The notes beneath the pieces were generated by a model. It saw only the letters and a program-made list of their open reading frames with translations. It was not told the origin of the DNA and searched no databases. From positions 1-64,000 of the forward strand of contig NZ_CACRUY010000019.1 in assembly GCF_902652685.1 (NCBI RefSeq): a stretch of DNA of 64,000 nucleotides, read 5' to 3'. This DNA comes from Mycobacterium sp. Marseille-P9652. GTDB taxonomy: Bacteria; Actinomycetota; Actinomycetes; Mycobacteriales; Mycobacteriaceae. The translations under genes and the position numbers were made by a program. Shown piece after piece: positions 51,196-60,278 of the stretch; positions within the stretch are counted from its first letter, which is position 1; the number at the start of each line of letters is the position of its first letter.

Positions 51196-52398
51196 ATGCC
51201 ACTAAAGCCCATCATCAGATTCGGCGGTGACGAGAGCACCGAGACCCTGCGTGCCTCAATCCGCGGGTGGCTGGCTGACAACCTCCCCGACGAGTTCCGC
51301 CGCACCGCGGCCAATCCCGACTACCTGCCGCGCGACGCTCACGAACGTGCGGTCGCGTTCTGCAGGGCGTTGCACGAGCGGGGATGGTTCGTGCCGCATT
51401 GGCCGGCCGAGTACGAGGGCGGCGGACGCGGGATCGTCGAACAAGTGGTTATCCGTGAGGAGCTCGCATATGCGGGCGCCCCGCTGGTGAACACCAACGG
51501 CGTGAACATGTTGGCACCGGTGCTATTCAAATACGGGACACCCGAACAGAAGTCGGAGCACCTGCCCGCCATCGCGCGCTCGGAACGCATGTGGGCACAG
51601 GGCTATTCGGAACCGGAGGCCGGTTCGGACCTGGCGTCGCTGCGCATGACGGCCCGGCGAGACGGAGACGAGTACGTCCTGGATGGGCAAAAGACGTGGA
51701 CGAGCAACGGCGTGCTCGCGGACTGGATCTTCGTCCTGGCCCGCACCTCGCCGGTGGCCGACAAGCACCAGGCCGGAATCTCGTTCTTCCTCGTCGACCT
51801 GCAAAGTCCGGGCATCACGCGCCGGCCGATCCGGTCGATGACCGGTTATCCGACCTTCGCCGAGGAGTTCTTCGACGGTGTGCGCGTGCCCGCCGCCAAC
51901 CTCGTGGGGGGCGAGGGGGAGGGCTGGACGGTCGGGAAGGCGCTGCTGGCCGCCGAGCGGTCGAATATCACCAGGGCGGCCCAGGCTCAGCGCTACCTCG
52001 ACGAGCTGATCGACTGGTGTCACGCGCAGAAGGGCTCAGCGCACGACCCGCTGTCCGATCCGGCCAACCGCATCGCGTTGGCCCGCGCCGTCGAACGCGT
52101 CGAGGTGGGCCGCGCCCTGTCCTACCGGGTAGCTCACCTGCAGGCGGCCGGCGCGCTGGACCCCGCGCTGCCGTCGTTGTCGAAGCTGTATCACTCCGAG
52201 CTGACCGCCGAACTGCGCGGACTCGGAGCCCAAATCCTCGGCCCGGCCGGCGAACTCATGCCGGATGACCCCGGCGCCGTGCTCGACGGGCACTTCTCCG
52301 AAGGCCTCTTGTTGTCGTTGCTCCACACGATCGGCGGCGGCACCAGCGAGATCCAGCGTGACCTGATCTCGACGGTCGGCCTGGGCATGCCGCGCTGA
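51196..52398 (+). CDS. Acyl-CoA dehydrogenase
   Basis: The 400-residue ACAD has WAQGYSEPEAGSDLASLRMT, LDGQKTWTSNGVLADWIFVL and the C-terminal HTIGGGTSEIQRDLISTVGL. The canonical Glu of YEGT is Gly. Unlike the other two large-type ACADs in the cluster it has no small-type partner beside it; it is paired with the crotonase 2 bp upstream. It may be a homomer or use a partner from elsewhere in the cluster. Confidence 0.85.
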   Translation: MPLKPIIRFGGDESTETLRASIRGWLADNLPDEFRRTAANPDYLPRDAHERAVAFCRALHERGWFVPHWPAEYEGGGRGIVEQVVIREELAYAGAPLVNTNGVNMLAPVLFKYGTPEQKSEHLPAIARSERMWAQGYSEPEAGSDLASLRMTARRDGDEYVLDGQKTWTSNGVLADWIFVLARTSPVADKHQAGISFFLVDLQSPGITRRPIRSMTGYPTFAEEFFDGVRVPAANLVGGEGEGWTVGKALLAAERSNITRAAQAQRYLDELIDWCHAQKGSAHDPLSDPANRIALARAVERVEVGRALSYRVAHLQAAGALDPALPSLSKLYHSELTAELRGLGAQILGPAGELMPDDPGAVLDGHFSEGLLLSLLHTIGGGTSEIQRDLISTVGLGMPR

Positions 52399-52400
52399 CG

Positions 52401-53159
52401 TCAGGAGTAGGCGGCTCGTCCTGCGGCGGCCGCCGAACGTTGCTGCGCCACGGTCGCCATCGCCAGTTCGAGCGGATGAAACGCGGCGAGCTGAGCGGCC
52501 TCGGCGGAGCTGATGAGGCGCTTGGTCATTTCGACCGCCCCGGCGTCGGCTCGCGCCAGGTCCCCGGCGATGGCTTCGGCACACGCGATCGCCGAACCGG
52601 GCTCCACTACATCGGTGACCAGTCCCAGGCGCTCGCCCTCGGCCGCCGACAGGCGGGCTCCGCGCAGCAGCAGCGAAGCCGCGCGGTGCCTCCCCAGCTG
52701 CTGGGTCAGGCGCCAGGCCAGCCCGCCGTCGGGAACCACGGCGCGGGCCACGAACGGGGCGGCGAAGTAGGCGTCGGACGCGCACACCACCAGGTCGCAC
52801 GCCAGCGCCAGGCTCCATCCGAGGCCGACAGCGGCGCCCTCGACCGCGGCGATGGTCGGCACCGGCACCGCCTTGAGTTGCTCCATCACCCGTTGGGCAT
52901 GTTCGACGCGCCCGGCCGGGCCCAACGGGCCACTGCCGTGGGCCGGCCCCGTCTTCAGATCGCCACCCGCGCAGAAGAATCCGTCCGCCCCCGCCAGCAC
53001 GACGCCGCGAACGTCATCCGCGACGACGCTGTGCAGGACGTCCGACAGTTCGGTCCACGACTCGTAGCGCAGGGCATTGCGCTGTCGCGGCCGGTTGAGC
53101 AGCACCACGGCGACGCCGTCGCGGTCTTCCCGACGGATCAGCGGATCGCTGACTGTCAC
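52401..53159 (-). CDS. Crotonase-family protein
   Basis: The 252-residue protein starts with SDPLIRREDRDGVAVVLLNR, has PRQRNALRYESW, the oxyanion segment LAGADGFFCAGGDLKTGPAH and AVEGAAVGLGWSLALACDLV. The active-site region FVARAVVPDGGLAWRLTQQL has no first Glu and Asp at the second place. The GTG at 53159 overlaps the upstream stop (GTGA). It is last in a five-gene minus-strand run headed by the E1 fusion. Confidence 0.8.
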   Translation of the reverse strand: MTVSDPLIRREDRDGVAVVLLNRPRQRNALRYESWTELSDVLHSVVADDVRGVVLAGADGFFCAGGDLKTGPAHGSGPLGPAGRVEHAQRVMEQLKAVPVPTIAAVEGAAVGLGWSLALACDLVVCASDAYFAAPFVARAVVPDGGLAWRLTQQLGRHRAASLLLRGARLSAAEGERLGLVTDVVEPGSAIACAEAIAGDLARADAGAVEMTKRLISSAEAAQLAAFHPLELAMATVAQQRSAAAAGRAAYS

Positions 53160-53956
53160 TGTCGCCCGAGGAACTTGTCGATGGCGGCGCGATGCTCGGG
53201 TGTGGTGAAGCACTCTGTCTCGGCCGAGATGCCGTATTCGAGGATGCCGGTGATCGCGCGCTGGGCGTGCAGATTCAGCGTCCGCTTGGTGTCCTGTACC
53301 GCCCTTGGCGGCAGCGCGGCGAGTCGGTGGGCCACCTTGAGCCCCTCCTGCTTGATCTCCGCGTGCGGTACGACCCGGTTGGCCAAGCCCAACTCGACGG
53401 CCTTGTCGGCCTTGATGCGTTCGCCGAGCATCAAATACTCCTTGGCCTTCAGCAGGCTCATCAGCAGTGGCCACAAGACAGATCCACCGTCACCGGCGAC
53501 CAGTCCGCTCGCGACGTGGGTGTCGGCGAAGAAGGCGCGGTCGGACATCAGGACGATGTCACACAACACCGCGATGCTGCACCCGAAGCCGACCGCGGGC
53601 CCGTTGACGGCCGCGACCACGGGCAGCGGAAAGTCGATCATGTCGCGGACGATGCGGCGGGCGTCGCGCATGCCGGCGCGCCGCGTCACCGGGTTGTTGA
53701 CGTGGGTTTCCAACCACTCCACGAGGTTTCCGCCGGCGGAGAAGTAGTCGCCCGTGCCGGTGATGAGCACCGCGCGTGCTTCGGGATCCTCAGCAAGATC
53801 AGCCCATAGCCTCGTGAATGCCGTGTGCATTGTGTTGTTGACTGCGTTGGCGTCGTCAGGGTTGTTCAATGTCACGATCCGAACGGGACCGTCGGTGGCC
53901 ACGAGGATCTCCTCGCACCCGGTCAACTCCGACGTGCCTTGCGGTAGCTCGGTCAT
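53156..53956 (-). CDS. Crotonase-family protein
   Basis: The 266-residue protein has VRIVTLNNPDDANAVNNTMH, the oxyanion segment ITGTGDYFSAGGNLVEWLET and VNGPAVGFGCSIAVLCDIVL. The catalytic region is THVASGLVAGDGGSVLWPLL, again Asp at the second Glu place and no first Glu. It lies 6 bp after the preceding crotonase gene and overlaps the next by 4 nt. Which of the three crotonases here hydrates and which isomerises cannot be told. Confidence 0.8.
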   Translation of the reverse strand: MTELPQGTSELTGCEEILVATDGPVRIVTLNNPDDANAVNNTMHTAFTRLWADLAEDPEARAVLITGTGDYFSAGGNLVEWLETHVNNPVTRRAGMRDARRIVRDMIDFPLPVVAAVNGPAVGFGCSIAVLCDIVLMSDRAFFADTHVASGLVAGDGGSVLWPLLMSLLKAKEYLMLGERIKADKAVELGLANRVVPHAEIKQEGLKVAHRLAALPPRAVQDTKRTLNLHAQRAITGILEYGISAETECFTTPEHRAAIDKFLGRQ

Positions 53957-53962
53957 GGGCGG

Positions 53963-54814
53963 TCAGCCATCCTCGCGCGGCGCCAGCCACGCGGATCGTC
54001 TGGTCTGAACGAACGCGTCGCGGTCATGGCTGACCGCCCAATCCGGCGATCGCTTCTGCAGGAATGCCGTAAAGGCCTCGATTTGTTCGGCGGTTCCGAT
54101 CGACGACCAGTAGCCCGTCACGTCGACGGGCGGGAGCGCGCGCGCCATCTCGCGTTTGACGGCCGCGCGGGCGACGGGGCCAGTCTTTCGGACTCGCTCG
54201 AGCAACGCATCGACTTCCGACCGCAGGGAGTCGTGCGGGACAACTTTACCAACCAGACCGAGTCGCTCGGCTTCGGTCGCATCGACCCAATCATTGCCGT
54301 AGATAAGGTGATTGGCCCTCAGCGTGCCCAGCCGCTGCGGCAGGCGGGCGGCGACGAACGCCTCATACACGCCGCGGGTCAGGTCCGGGACCCGGAACCG
54401 GGCGCGGTCGGACGCGACGACGAGGTCGGCAAACAACGTCATCACCAAGCCGCCGCCCATGGCGATGCCGTTGACGGCGCAGACGACGAGTTTCGGTATC
54501 TTGCCCAGTGTTTCGAATGGCGTGCCGTCGTAGGACTCGGTGAACGCGTCCCAGCTGCGATCCGGATTCTCCACGGCGTTCATGTCGCCGCCCGCACAGA
54601 ACACATCGCCCGTCCCGGTGATCACCAGGAAATTCAGGTCCGGTTCGTCGGCGACGATCATCGCGGCCCGCTTGATCCCGTGATAACCGTCGGCGGTGAC
54701 GGCGTTCCGCTTCTCCGGTCGGTTGATGGTGACGGTCAGGGTGTCGCCGTCGATGCGCCCCTTGAGCTCGGCGGCGCAGAGGTCGACGTCGACGGAATCC
54801 GGTAGCGCGCTCAC
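53963..54814 (-). CDS. Crotonase-family protein
   Basis: The 283-residue protein has TLTVTINRPEKRNAVTADGY, ITGTGDVFCAGGDMNAVENP and VNGIAMGGGLVMTLFADLVV. The catalytic region FRVPDLTRGVYEAFVAARLP lacks both hydratase Glu in the usual spacing, though Asp in PDLT and Glu in YEAF are near. A C-terminal extension, KRSPDWAVSHDRDAFVQTRR, fits the long helix of some hydratases. The GTG overlaps the stop of the lipoyl-domain gene (GTGA). Confidence 0.8.
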   Translation of the reverse strand: MSALPDSVDVDLCAAELKGRIDGDTLTVTINRPEKRNAVTADGYHGIKRAAMIVADEPDLNFLVITGTGDVFCAGGDMNAVENPDRSWDAFTESYDGTPFETLGKIPKLVVCAVNGIAMGGGLVMTLFADLVVASDRARFRVPDLTRGVYEAFVAARLPQRLGTLRANHLIYGNDWVDATEAERLGLVGKVVPHDSLRSEVDALLERVRKTGPVARAAVKREMARALPPVDVTGYWSSIGTAEQIEAFTAFLQKRSPDWAVSHDRDAFVQTRRSAWLAPREDG

Positions 54815-55044
54815 TGCGCCTCGATCACGGCGAGCAGTTCACCGACGTCATAGCTTGCCCCGGCGCTGATCTTCCAGGTGACGAGGCCACTGGCGGGCGC
54901 CTCGATGTCCATCTCGACCTTGTCGGTGGCGATCTGGTAAAGCGGATCCCCTTCGGAAACCTGGGCCCCGTCGGCCACGTAGATCTGAGTGACCTCCGCT
55001 TCGGTGATCGCGTCGCCCGGCTTCGGCATCCGCACCTCCGTCAC
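54811..55044 (-). CDS. Stand-alone lipoyl/biotinyl attachment domain protein
   Basis: The 77-residue protein is one lipoyl domain: TEVRMPKPGDAITEAEVTQI, YVADGAQVSEGDPLYQIATD, K42 in the ATDKVEMDI hairpin, and the second half with GLVTWKISAGASYDVGELL. DK-V/A is the lipoylation context of 2-oxoacid dehydrogenase E2 proteins; a biotin site would be MKM. No E2 acyltransferase core follows. It is coupled to the E1 fusion by a GTGA overlap and could carry the acyl group from it. Confidence 0.82.
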   Translation of the reverse strand: MTEVRMPKPGDAITEAEVTQIYVADGAQVSEGDPLYQIATDKVEMDIEAPASGLVTWKISAGASYDVGELLAVIEAQ

Positions 55045-57059
55045 ACGATCCCCCTGATCGCTTCGACCAGTCGCGCGGCGTCCGGGCGGCAGGCGGCTTC
55101 CAATGTCGCCGCCCGCGGCACGGGCGTGTAGGTGCCGGCCACGCGCTGGATGGGGCTCGCCAGCACGCCGAAAAGATCCGTTCCGACGGCCGCGGCGATT
55201 TCGGCTCCCGGGCCGCAGAATCCGACGGATTCGTGGGTGACGACCAGCCGACGGGTTCTGCGGACGGATTCGAGGACGGTGGCCAGATCCAACGGCACCA
55301 GCGTGCGGAGATCGACCACCTCCACCGAAACGCTCTGCGCGGCAAGCTGGTCGGCGGCGTCGAGCGCGGCGTGCACCAGGCTGCCGTAGGTGCAGATGGT
55401 GACGTCGGTGCCGGCGCGTTTGACGTCGGCCTGCCCGAGCGGGATCACGTAGTCGGTCGTCGGGACGGGGCCCTTGCCGCCGCCGTAGTAAAGCTTCATC
55501 GACTCGATGAACAGGCAGGGATCGTCTTCTCCGAGGCAGGCGTTGAGCAGCCCGACCGCGTCGGCGGCGGTGCTGGGCCAGACGACCTTGATGCCGGGTG
55601 TGTGCATCGCCCACGCCTCGAACGCTTGCGAGTGCTGCGGGCCGGCCGCCGTCCCCACCATGGCGCGGATGACCATCGGTGCGCCCTGCCGGCCGCCGGA
55701 CATGTACCGGATCTTCGCGGCGTGGTTGGCGATCTGATCCATGGCCACGCCGAGGAAGTCCACGAACATGAGCTCCGCCACCGGCCGGAGGCCGCCCAGC
55801 GCCGCACCCACGGCGGCCCCGATGATCGAGGATTCGGCGATCGGGGTGTCGCGCACCCGGTGGCTGCCGTACTTCGTCGACAACCCGGCGGTGATCTTGA
55901 ACATGCCGCCCGACGGGTCGGCAATGTCCTCCCCGAGGAGCACGATCGAATCGTCGGCCGCCATCGCGCGGTCCAGGGTGCGGTGAATCGCCTGCACGAG
56001 GCCCAGGGTCTCCGTTTCGCCCTGGGGAATCGCGGCTCGCTCCGTTACCGGCGACGCGATCTCGATGCCGTCCGCGGCGAACACGTCGCGGGTCAGTTCA
56101 TCGGCATCGGGGGGGTCGGCGTCGCGCGCGGCGGCGAAGGCCGCGTCGATCTCGGCGACCAGCTCCGCATCGATGCGGTCGAGGTCGGCCTCGTCGGCCA
56201 GGCCCTCCTCGACGAGCCGCCGCCGATACCGGGCGAAGGGCGGGTCGGCGCGCCTGGCGGCCAGTTCGTCCGGGTCGGCATACGGCATCTGGTCGCCGAA
56301 GTAGTGCCCCTGCAGGCGGTAGGCGACGGCTTCGACGAACGACGGGCCGGCCCCGGAGCGAGCCCGCTCGGCCGCCTCGGACACGGCTTGGTACACCGCG
56401 TGCGGGTCCGTGCCGTCGACCGTGACGCCGGGCATCGCGTAGCCCGCGGCCCGGTCGGACAGTCGAGCCGTTCGGGTGTACCCGGCCACCGGCGTGCACT
56501 CGGCCCAGGCGTTGTTCTGGCAGAAGAACACCACCGGAAGCGCCCACAGCGCCGCCATGTTCATCGCCTCGTGGACGTAGCCGATGCTGGTCGCCCCGTC
56601 GCCGAAGCTCACCAGCACCACGCGGTCGCTGCCCTTGATGGCCTCCGCCAGCGCGATCCCGTTCGCGATCAGGGGACCCGCACCCACGATGCCGGTGGTC
56701 CAGGCGATGCCATGCTCGGGGTCGTAGATGCCCATCGCGCCGGCCTTGCCCTTCGACAGGCCGGTGCCGCGGCCCAGGATCTCGGCGAAGTACCCGGGCA
56801 GGTCGATGCCCTTGGCCACGACGTCGCCGAGTCCGCGATAGGTGGTGACGAGTTGATCGGTGCTCGAGAGGGCGAGCGCGGCCCCCGCCGACATCGCCTC
56901 CTGACCGTCCACCGGCCAGTAGCTCATCGCGATTTCACCGGACGACAGCCCTTTTCGGACGCGCTGGTCGCAGTGGCGCACCTTGCTCATGAGGCGGTAC
57001 AACTCGACGGCACGGTCGCTGCTCAGTGCCCGGGTTCCCGTGTCTACCTGCGTGGCCAT
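55041..57059 (-). CDS. 2-oxoacid dehydrogenase E1, fused alpha and beta subunits
   Basis: The 672-residue protein joins E1 alpha (about residues 15-335) and E1 beta (about 345-672), which are separate in most branched-chain and acetoin-type enzymes. The thiamine-diphosphate motif begins with GDGATSIGYVHEAMNMAALW at about 153 and ends QNN some 30 residues later. The beta part has LLGEDIADPSGGMFKITAGL, MFVDFLGVAMDQIANHAAKI and a C-terminal transketolase domain. It would decarboxylate a 2-oxoacid or cleave a diketone and pass the acyl unit to a lipoyl group, probably on the next gene's product. E2 core and E3 are absent. ATG at 57059 is preferred to 57104. Confidence 0.87.
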   Translation of the reverse strand: MATQVDTGTRALSSDRAVELYRLMSKVRHCDQRVRKGLSSGEIAMSYWPVDGQEAMSAGAALALSSTDQLVTTYRGLGDVVAKGIDLPGYFAEILGRGTGLSKGKAGAMGIYDPEHGIAWTTGIVGAGPLIANGIALAEAIKGSDRVVLVSFGDGATSIGYVHEAMNMAALWALPVVFFCQNNAWAECTPVAGYTRTARLSDRAAGYAMPGVTVDGTDPHAVYQAVSEAAERARSGAGPSFVEAVAYRLQGHYFGDQMPYADPDELAARRADPPFARYRRRLVEEGLADEADLDRIDAELVAEIDAAFAAARDADPPDADELTRDVFAADGIEIASPVTERAAIPQGETETLGLVQAIHRTLDRAMAADDSIVLLGEDIADPSGGMFKITAGLSTKYGSHRVRDTPIAESSIIGAAVGAALGGLRPVAELMFVDFLGVAMDQIANHAAKIRYMSGGRQGAPMVIRAMVGTAAGPQHSQAFEAWAMHTPGIKVVWPSTAADAVGLLNACLGEDDPCLFIESMKLYYGGGKGPVPTTDYVIPLGQADVKRAGTDVTICTYGSLVHAALDAADQLAAQSVSVEVVDLRTLVPLDLATVLESVRRTRRLVVTHESVGFCGPGAEIAAAVGTDLFGVLASPIQRVAGTYTPVPRAATLEAACRPDAARLVEAIRGIV

Positions 57060-57165
57060 CACCACTCCTTCGCGATGCGCTCCGCCGACGAGCATACAAT
57101 ACAATATGACGATATCTGTTCAGTCGTCCGATGGACGGCTCCCGGCAGGAAGAACTTCGACCTCG
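57060..57165. promoter_or_regulatory. AT-rich divergent promoter region
   Basis: The gap between the E1 fusion and the beta-lactamase-fold gene contains an AT-rich core at 57094-57118 (ATACAATACAATATGACG, then ATATCTG). TATCTG also occurs in the gap before 50381. No perfect palindrome of more than 6 bp is seen. Promoters in both directions are inferred. Confidence 0.35.
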
Positions 57166-58440
57166 ATGCCCGCACGCCCAGCCTTACAAGCCGGTGAAGG
57201 CCTGCCCACCAATGTGCACGGTGCCGCCGACCCCCGCTTTGCCTGCGCAGTGAAAACCTTCGCCAGACTCTTTCCCGGTCCCCGGTATGGCGGTGGCGCG
57301 CTGTCGGTCTACGTCGACGGCCAACCGGTCGTCGACGTGTGGACCGGCCGGTCGGATCGCGAGGGGCGGGTGCCCTGGTCCGCGGACACCGGCGCGATGG
57401 TCTTCTCCGCGGGTAAGGGCGTGGCGTCGACTGTCCTGCACCGGCTCGCCGACCGTGGATTGCTCTCCTACGACAACCCCATCGCGCAGTACTGGCCCGC
57501 GTTCGGCGCCAACGGGAAGTCCGACATCACCGTGCGCGACATGATGCGGCACACGACCGGCCTGTCCCGGCTCGGGACCGTCACGGCCGAGCAGTTGCTC
57601 GATCACCGATTCATGGAAGAGCGGCTGGCCGCGGCGCCGGTTGACCGTCTCGCCGGTCGAGCCGCGTACCACGCGTTCACCTTCGGATGGTTGGCATCCG
57701 GATTGGCCCGCGCGATCACCGGCAAGGGCATGCGGGAGCTCTTCCGCACGGAAGTCGCGCAACCACTGGACACCGACGGTATCCACCTCGGGCGTCCGCC
57801 GGCCGATGCGCCCACGAAGGCCGCGCAGACGATGTTCCCGCAACGGTTCTCGGGCGGGCCGGTGCTTGGCCGGCTGATTTCGCTCATGGCCAGGCTGCCG
57901 GTTCCGGGTCCGCTCGGCGCAACCTACGTACCCGGTATCACCTCGCTGGTACAGGGCGACATGGCGCTGCTGGACAGCGAGATCCCCGCGGTGAACGCGG
58001 TGGTGACCGCCCGCGGGCTGGCCAAGATGTATGGGGCGCTCACCAACGGCGGATCTATCGATGGGCAGCGATTCCTCTCGCAGGAATTGGTCGCGTCGCT
58101 CACGGGCAGGCGCAGCCTTCGGCCAGACCTCAACGTCTTCTTCCCGATGTCGTTTCACCTGGGGTACCACGGATCACCGGTACCGGGTCTCCTGCGGGGC
58201 TTCGGGCACGCCGGTCTGGGCGGCACCATCGGCTGGGCCGACCCGATCACCAAGAGCTCGTTCGGCTTCGTCCACAACCGACTGCTGACGCCGATGGTCG
58301 CCGACCAACTCCTCTTCGTACCGCTGCTGATACCGCTGCAGCGTGCCGTCAACGAGGCGCACGGCGGCGAGCTCGTCACAGTCCCACGGTTCGGCGCACG
58401 ACCCTCCGACGAGGCGCGCACCGAAACCGCCGGCCGCTGA
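57166..58440 (+). CDS. Beta-lactamase-fold serine hydrolase/esterase
   Basis: The 424-residue protein is a PF00144 type (class C beta-lactamase/esterase EstB-like). The S-x-x-K motif is FSAGKGVAST, preceded by GGALSVYVDGQPVVDVWTG; the Tyr motif may be YHAFTFGW, and HAGLGGTIGWADP occurs near the C-terminus. No signal peptide, so a cytosolic esterase is likely rather than a cell-wall enzyme. It might release an acid from an ester of the pathway substrate. ATG at 57166 is preferred over 57106, which lies in the promoter core. Confidence 0.8.
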   Translation: MPARPALQAGEGLPTNVHGAADPRFACAVKTFARLFPGPRYGGGALSVYVDGQPVVDVWTGRSDREGRVPWSADTGAMVFSAGKGVASTVLHRLADRGLLSYDNPIAQYWPAFGANGKSDITVRDMMRHTTGLSRLGTVTAEQLLDHRFMEERLAAAPVDRLAGRAAYHAFTFGWLASGLARAITGKGMRELFRTEVAQPLDTDGIHLGRPPADAPTKAAQTMFPQRFSGGPVLGRLISLMARLPVPGPLGATYVPGITSLVQGDMALLDSEIPAVNAVVTARGLAKMYGALTNGGSIDGQRFLSQELVASLTGRRSLRPDLNVFFPMSFHLGYHGSPVPGLLRGFGHAGLGGTIGWADPITKSSFGFVHNRLLTPMVADQLLFVPLLIPLQRAVNEAHGGELVTVPRFGARPSDEARTETAGR

Positions 58441-58498
58441 CCCGACAACCTCAGGCGGTATCGTCTACGGGTCTCTATCCGGCCGGCACGGGAAGCAG

Positions 58499-58951
58499 AT
58501 GGACATCTCGCGGGCAGTTCCCCATGCGGAACTCGAGGCGCTCTCCCGCAGGTATGCCGCGGCGGTCGATCGCCGAGATCGCGACGCCCTCCTGGCGGTG
58601 TTCGCACCCGACGCGTCCATGCTCGTCGAAAGGCCCGGGCGCGAACCCGGAACGCTGACCGGACACGGCGAAATCAAACGAGTTATCGACATCGTCGCGC
58701 GCTGGCCGCGCACGGCACACCTGGTCGCGCAGGGACTGTATGTCGTCGATGGGAAGTCGGCGGTCGGCGAAACCTACTGCACTGCCAATCACTTTCGTGG
58801 TGGCGAGCCGGACGGTCGCAACCACGTCATGCACATCCGCTACTTGGACCAATACTCGCTCGACGGCGAAGGACAGTGGCGGATCGCGCATCGCCGGGTC
58901 GTCGTCGATGCGACCGAAGATCGGCCTGCGTCGATCGGAGATCTCAGCTGA
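58499..58951 (+). CDS. SnoaL/NTF2-like protein
   Basis: The 150-residue protein has HAELEALSRRYAAAVDRRDR, DALLAVFAPDASMLVERPG, GHGEIKRVIDIVARWPRTAH and later HVMHIRYLDQYSLDGEGQWR followed by HRRVVVD. This is the SnoaL-4-like pattern found near dehydrogenases and oxygenases. Enzyme or ligand-binding subunit cannot be told. It overlaps the luciferase-like gene by one base (TGATG). Confidence 0.75.
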   Translation: MDISRAVPHAELEALSRRYAAAVDRRDRDALLAVFAPDASMLVERPGREPGTLTGHGEIKRVIDIVARWPRTAHLVAQGLYVVDGKSAVGETYCTANHFRGGEPDGRNHVMHIRYLDQYSLDGEGQWRIAHRRVVVDATEDRPASIGDLS

Positions 58952-59883
58952 TGGCATTGATCCAGCTTTCAATGGGGATTCCGTCGTACTCGGCGGAGGC
59001 GCCGTCCGACTGGAATCACCTGACCGAATGGGCACAGCTGCTGGAGCAGGCTGGATTCGACCGCCTGCTGGTATCGGAGCACGTCGCGTTCGGCATGAAC
59101 ATGGACGCGTACGCGGATCCGCGGACCGGCGGAACGGTAGGCGGTCGCCAACCGACCGGACCGGACGGGCACTGGCTGGAACCGCTCACGACGCTGACCT
59201 ACCTGGCGGCGAGGACCGAGCGAATCCGGCTCGGCACGAACATTTTGCTCGCCGCGCTGCGTCCGGCCGCGGTCCTCGCGAAAACCCTTGCGACGATGGA
59301 TGTTCTGTCCGGTGGCCGCATCGATGTCGGCGTGGGGGTCGGCTGGCAGCGCGAGGAATACGACACGGCCGGGGTGGACTTCGACCGGCGCGGGGCGATC
59401 CTGGACCAGACGCTCGAGGTATGCCAGCGGTTCTGGCGGGAGAACGAGGTGAGCTACCACTCGTCCGATCTGAGTTTCGAGCGGATACACCAGATGCCGA
59501 AACCGGTGCAGCCCGGCGGGATTCCGCTCTGGGTGAGCGGGACGGTGAACCGAGCGGTCGCTCGCCGGCTCGCGCGCTTTGGACGGGGCTGGATCCCGTG
59601 GGGTCCCGACGCGAGGGATGTCGCGGAGGGAATACGTCGAATGCGCGCCGCGGTCGAGCGCGCCGGCGGCGACCCTGACGGGTTCGGTATTGCCGGGACG
59701 CTGCGTGTCCAGACAAGTGCCGATGGCCGGCCCGACCTGTCGGCGGCCGCCGCGGAAGCGGCCTCGCTCGCGAACGCAGGCGTGACCGATCTGCGGATGA
59801 CGCGCTGGCCCCTGCCCGACGCGAACCGGGACCGCGAGATGCCCGCCCTTGTCAGGGCGGTCCGTGACGCTGTCGGGGACTAG
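58951..59883 (+). CDS. LLM-class F420/flavin-dependent oxidoreductase
   Basis: The 310-residue protein has the luciferase-like TIM barrel: WAQLLEQAGFDRLLVSEHVA, TERIRLGTNILLAALRPAAV, LAKTLATMDVLSGGRIDVGV and GWQREEYDTAGVDFDRRG. The GR-x-D-GVG-GW pattern is typical of the TIGR03619-like F420-dependent mycobacterial subfamily. Cofactor is inferred. It ends in CTAG at 59880-59883, where its own TAG stop and that of the convergent gene overlap. Confidence 0.82.
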   Translation: MALIQLSMGIPSYSAEAPSDWNHLTEWAQLLEQAGFDRLLVSEHVAFGMNMDAYADPRTGGTVGGRQPTGPDGHWLEPLTTLTYLAARTERIRLGTNILLAALRPAAVLAKTLATMDVLSGGRIDVGVGVGWQREEYDTAGVDFDRRGAILDQTLEVCQRFWRENEVSYHSSDLSFERIHQMPKPVQPGGIPLWVSGTVNRAVARRLARFGRGWIPWGPDARDVAEGIRRMRAAVERAGGDPDGFGIAGTLRVQTSADGRPDLSAAAAEAASLANAGVTDLRMTRWPLPDANRDREMPALVRAVRDAVGD

Positions 59884-60278
59884 GGCGTGCGGATCGACTC
59901 GAGTTGCGCGGTGAGCAGCATCCGGTCGAAATAGCACCGTTCCAGGACGAGATCGCGCCCGCGGAAACCAAAGAGATTGACGCTCAACATGTCGAGCGGT
60001 GTGCCGGGCGCGGTCGTCCGCGTCTCCACGACCAGCCCGTCCTCGCCGTGGTAGAGCCCTTCGGCGGAGTATTGCAGGAGCGGGAGATCCGCCCACTGCT
60101 GCAACAACATTGCGCGGACCGCCTCGTCGCCATCGAAAACGGTTCCCGTAGGGATGATCTCGTAGCGGGGATGGGTGAAGGTGGCCATCGCCGCCTCGAT
60201 GTCGCGCGCATTCTCGGCCGCGACGTGCCGGAGCACGAGCTCTTCGCGGGCGCGCCGCAGCGCGCTGTCAGGACTCAC
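59880..60278 (-). CDS. SnoaL/NTF2-like protein
   Basis: The 132-residue product has LRRAREELVLRHVAAENARD, IEAAMATFTHPRYEIIPTGT and VFDGDEAVRAMLLQQ, followed by GLVVETRTTAPGTPLDMLSV. It is a SnoaL-like small protein. The GTG start overlaps the DUF35 gene stop (GTGA), so it ends the minus-strand operon of 64000-59880. Confidence 0.75.
   Translation of the reverse strand: MSPDSALRRAREELVLRHVAAENARDIEAAMATFTHPRYEIIPTGTVFDGDEAVRAMLLQQWADLPLLQYSAEGLYHGEDGLVVETRTTAPGTPLDMLSVNLFGFRGRDLVLERCYFDRMLLTAQLESIRTP

Noticed and set aside
55233-57197. A 654-codon plus-strand frame
   Set aside because: Antisense shadow of the E1 fusion, with composition rich in Arg, Gly and His and no family character.
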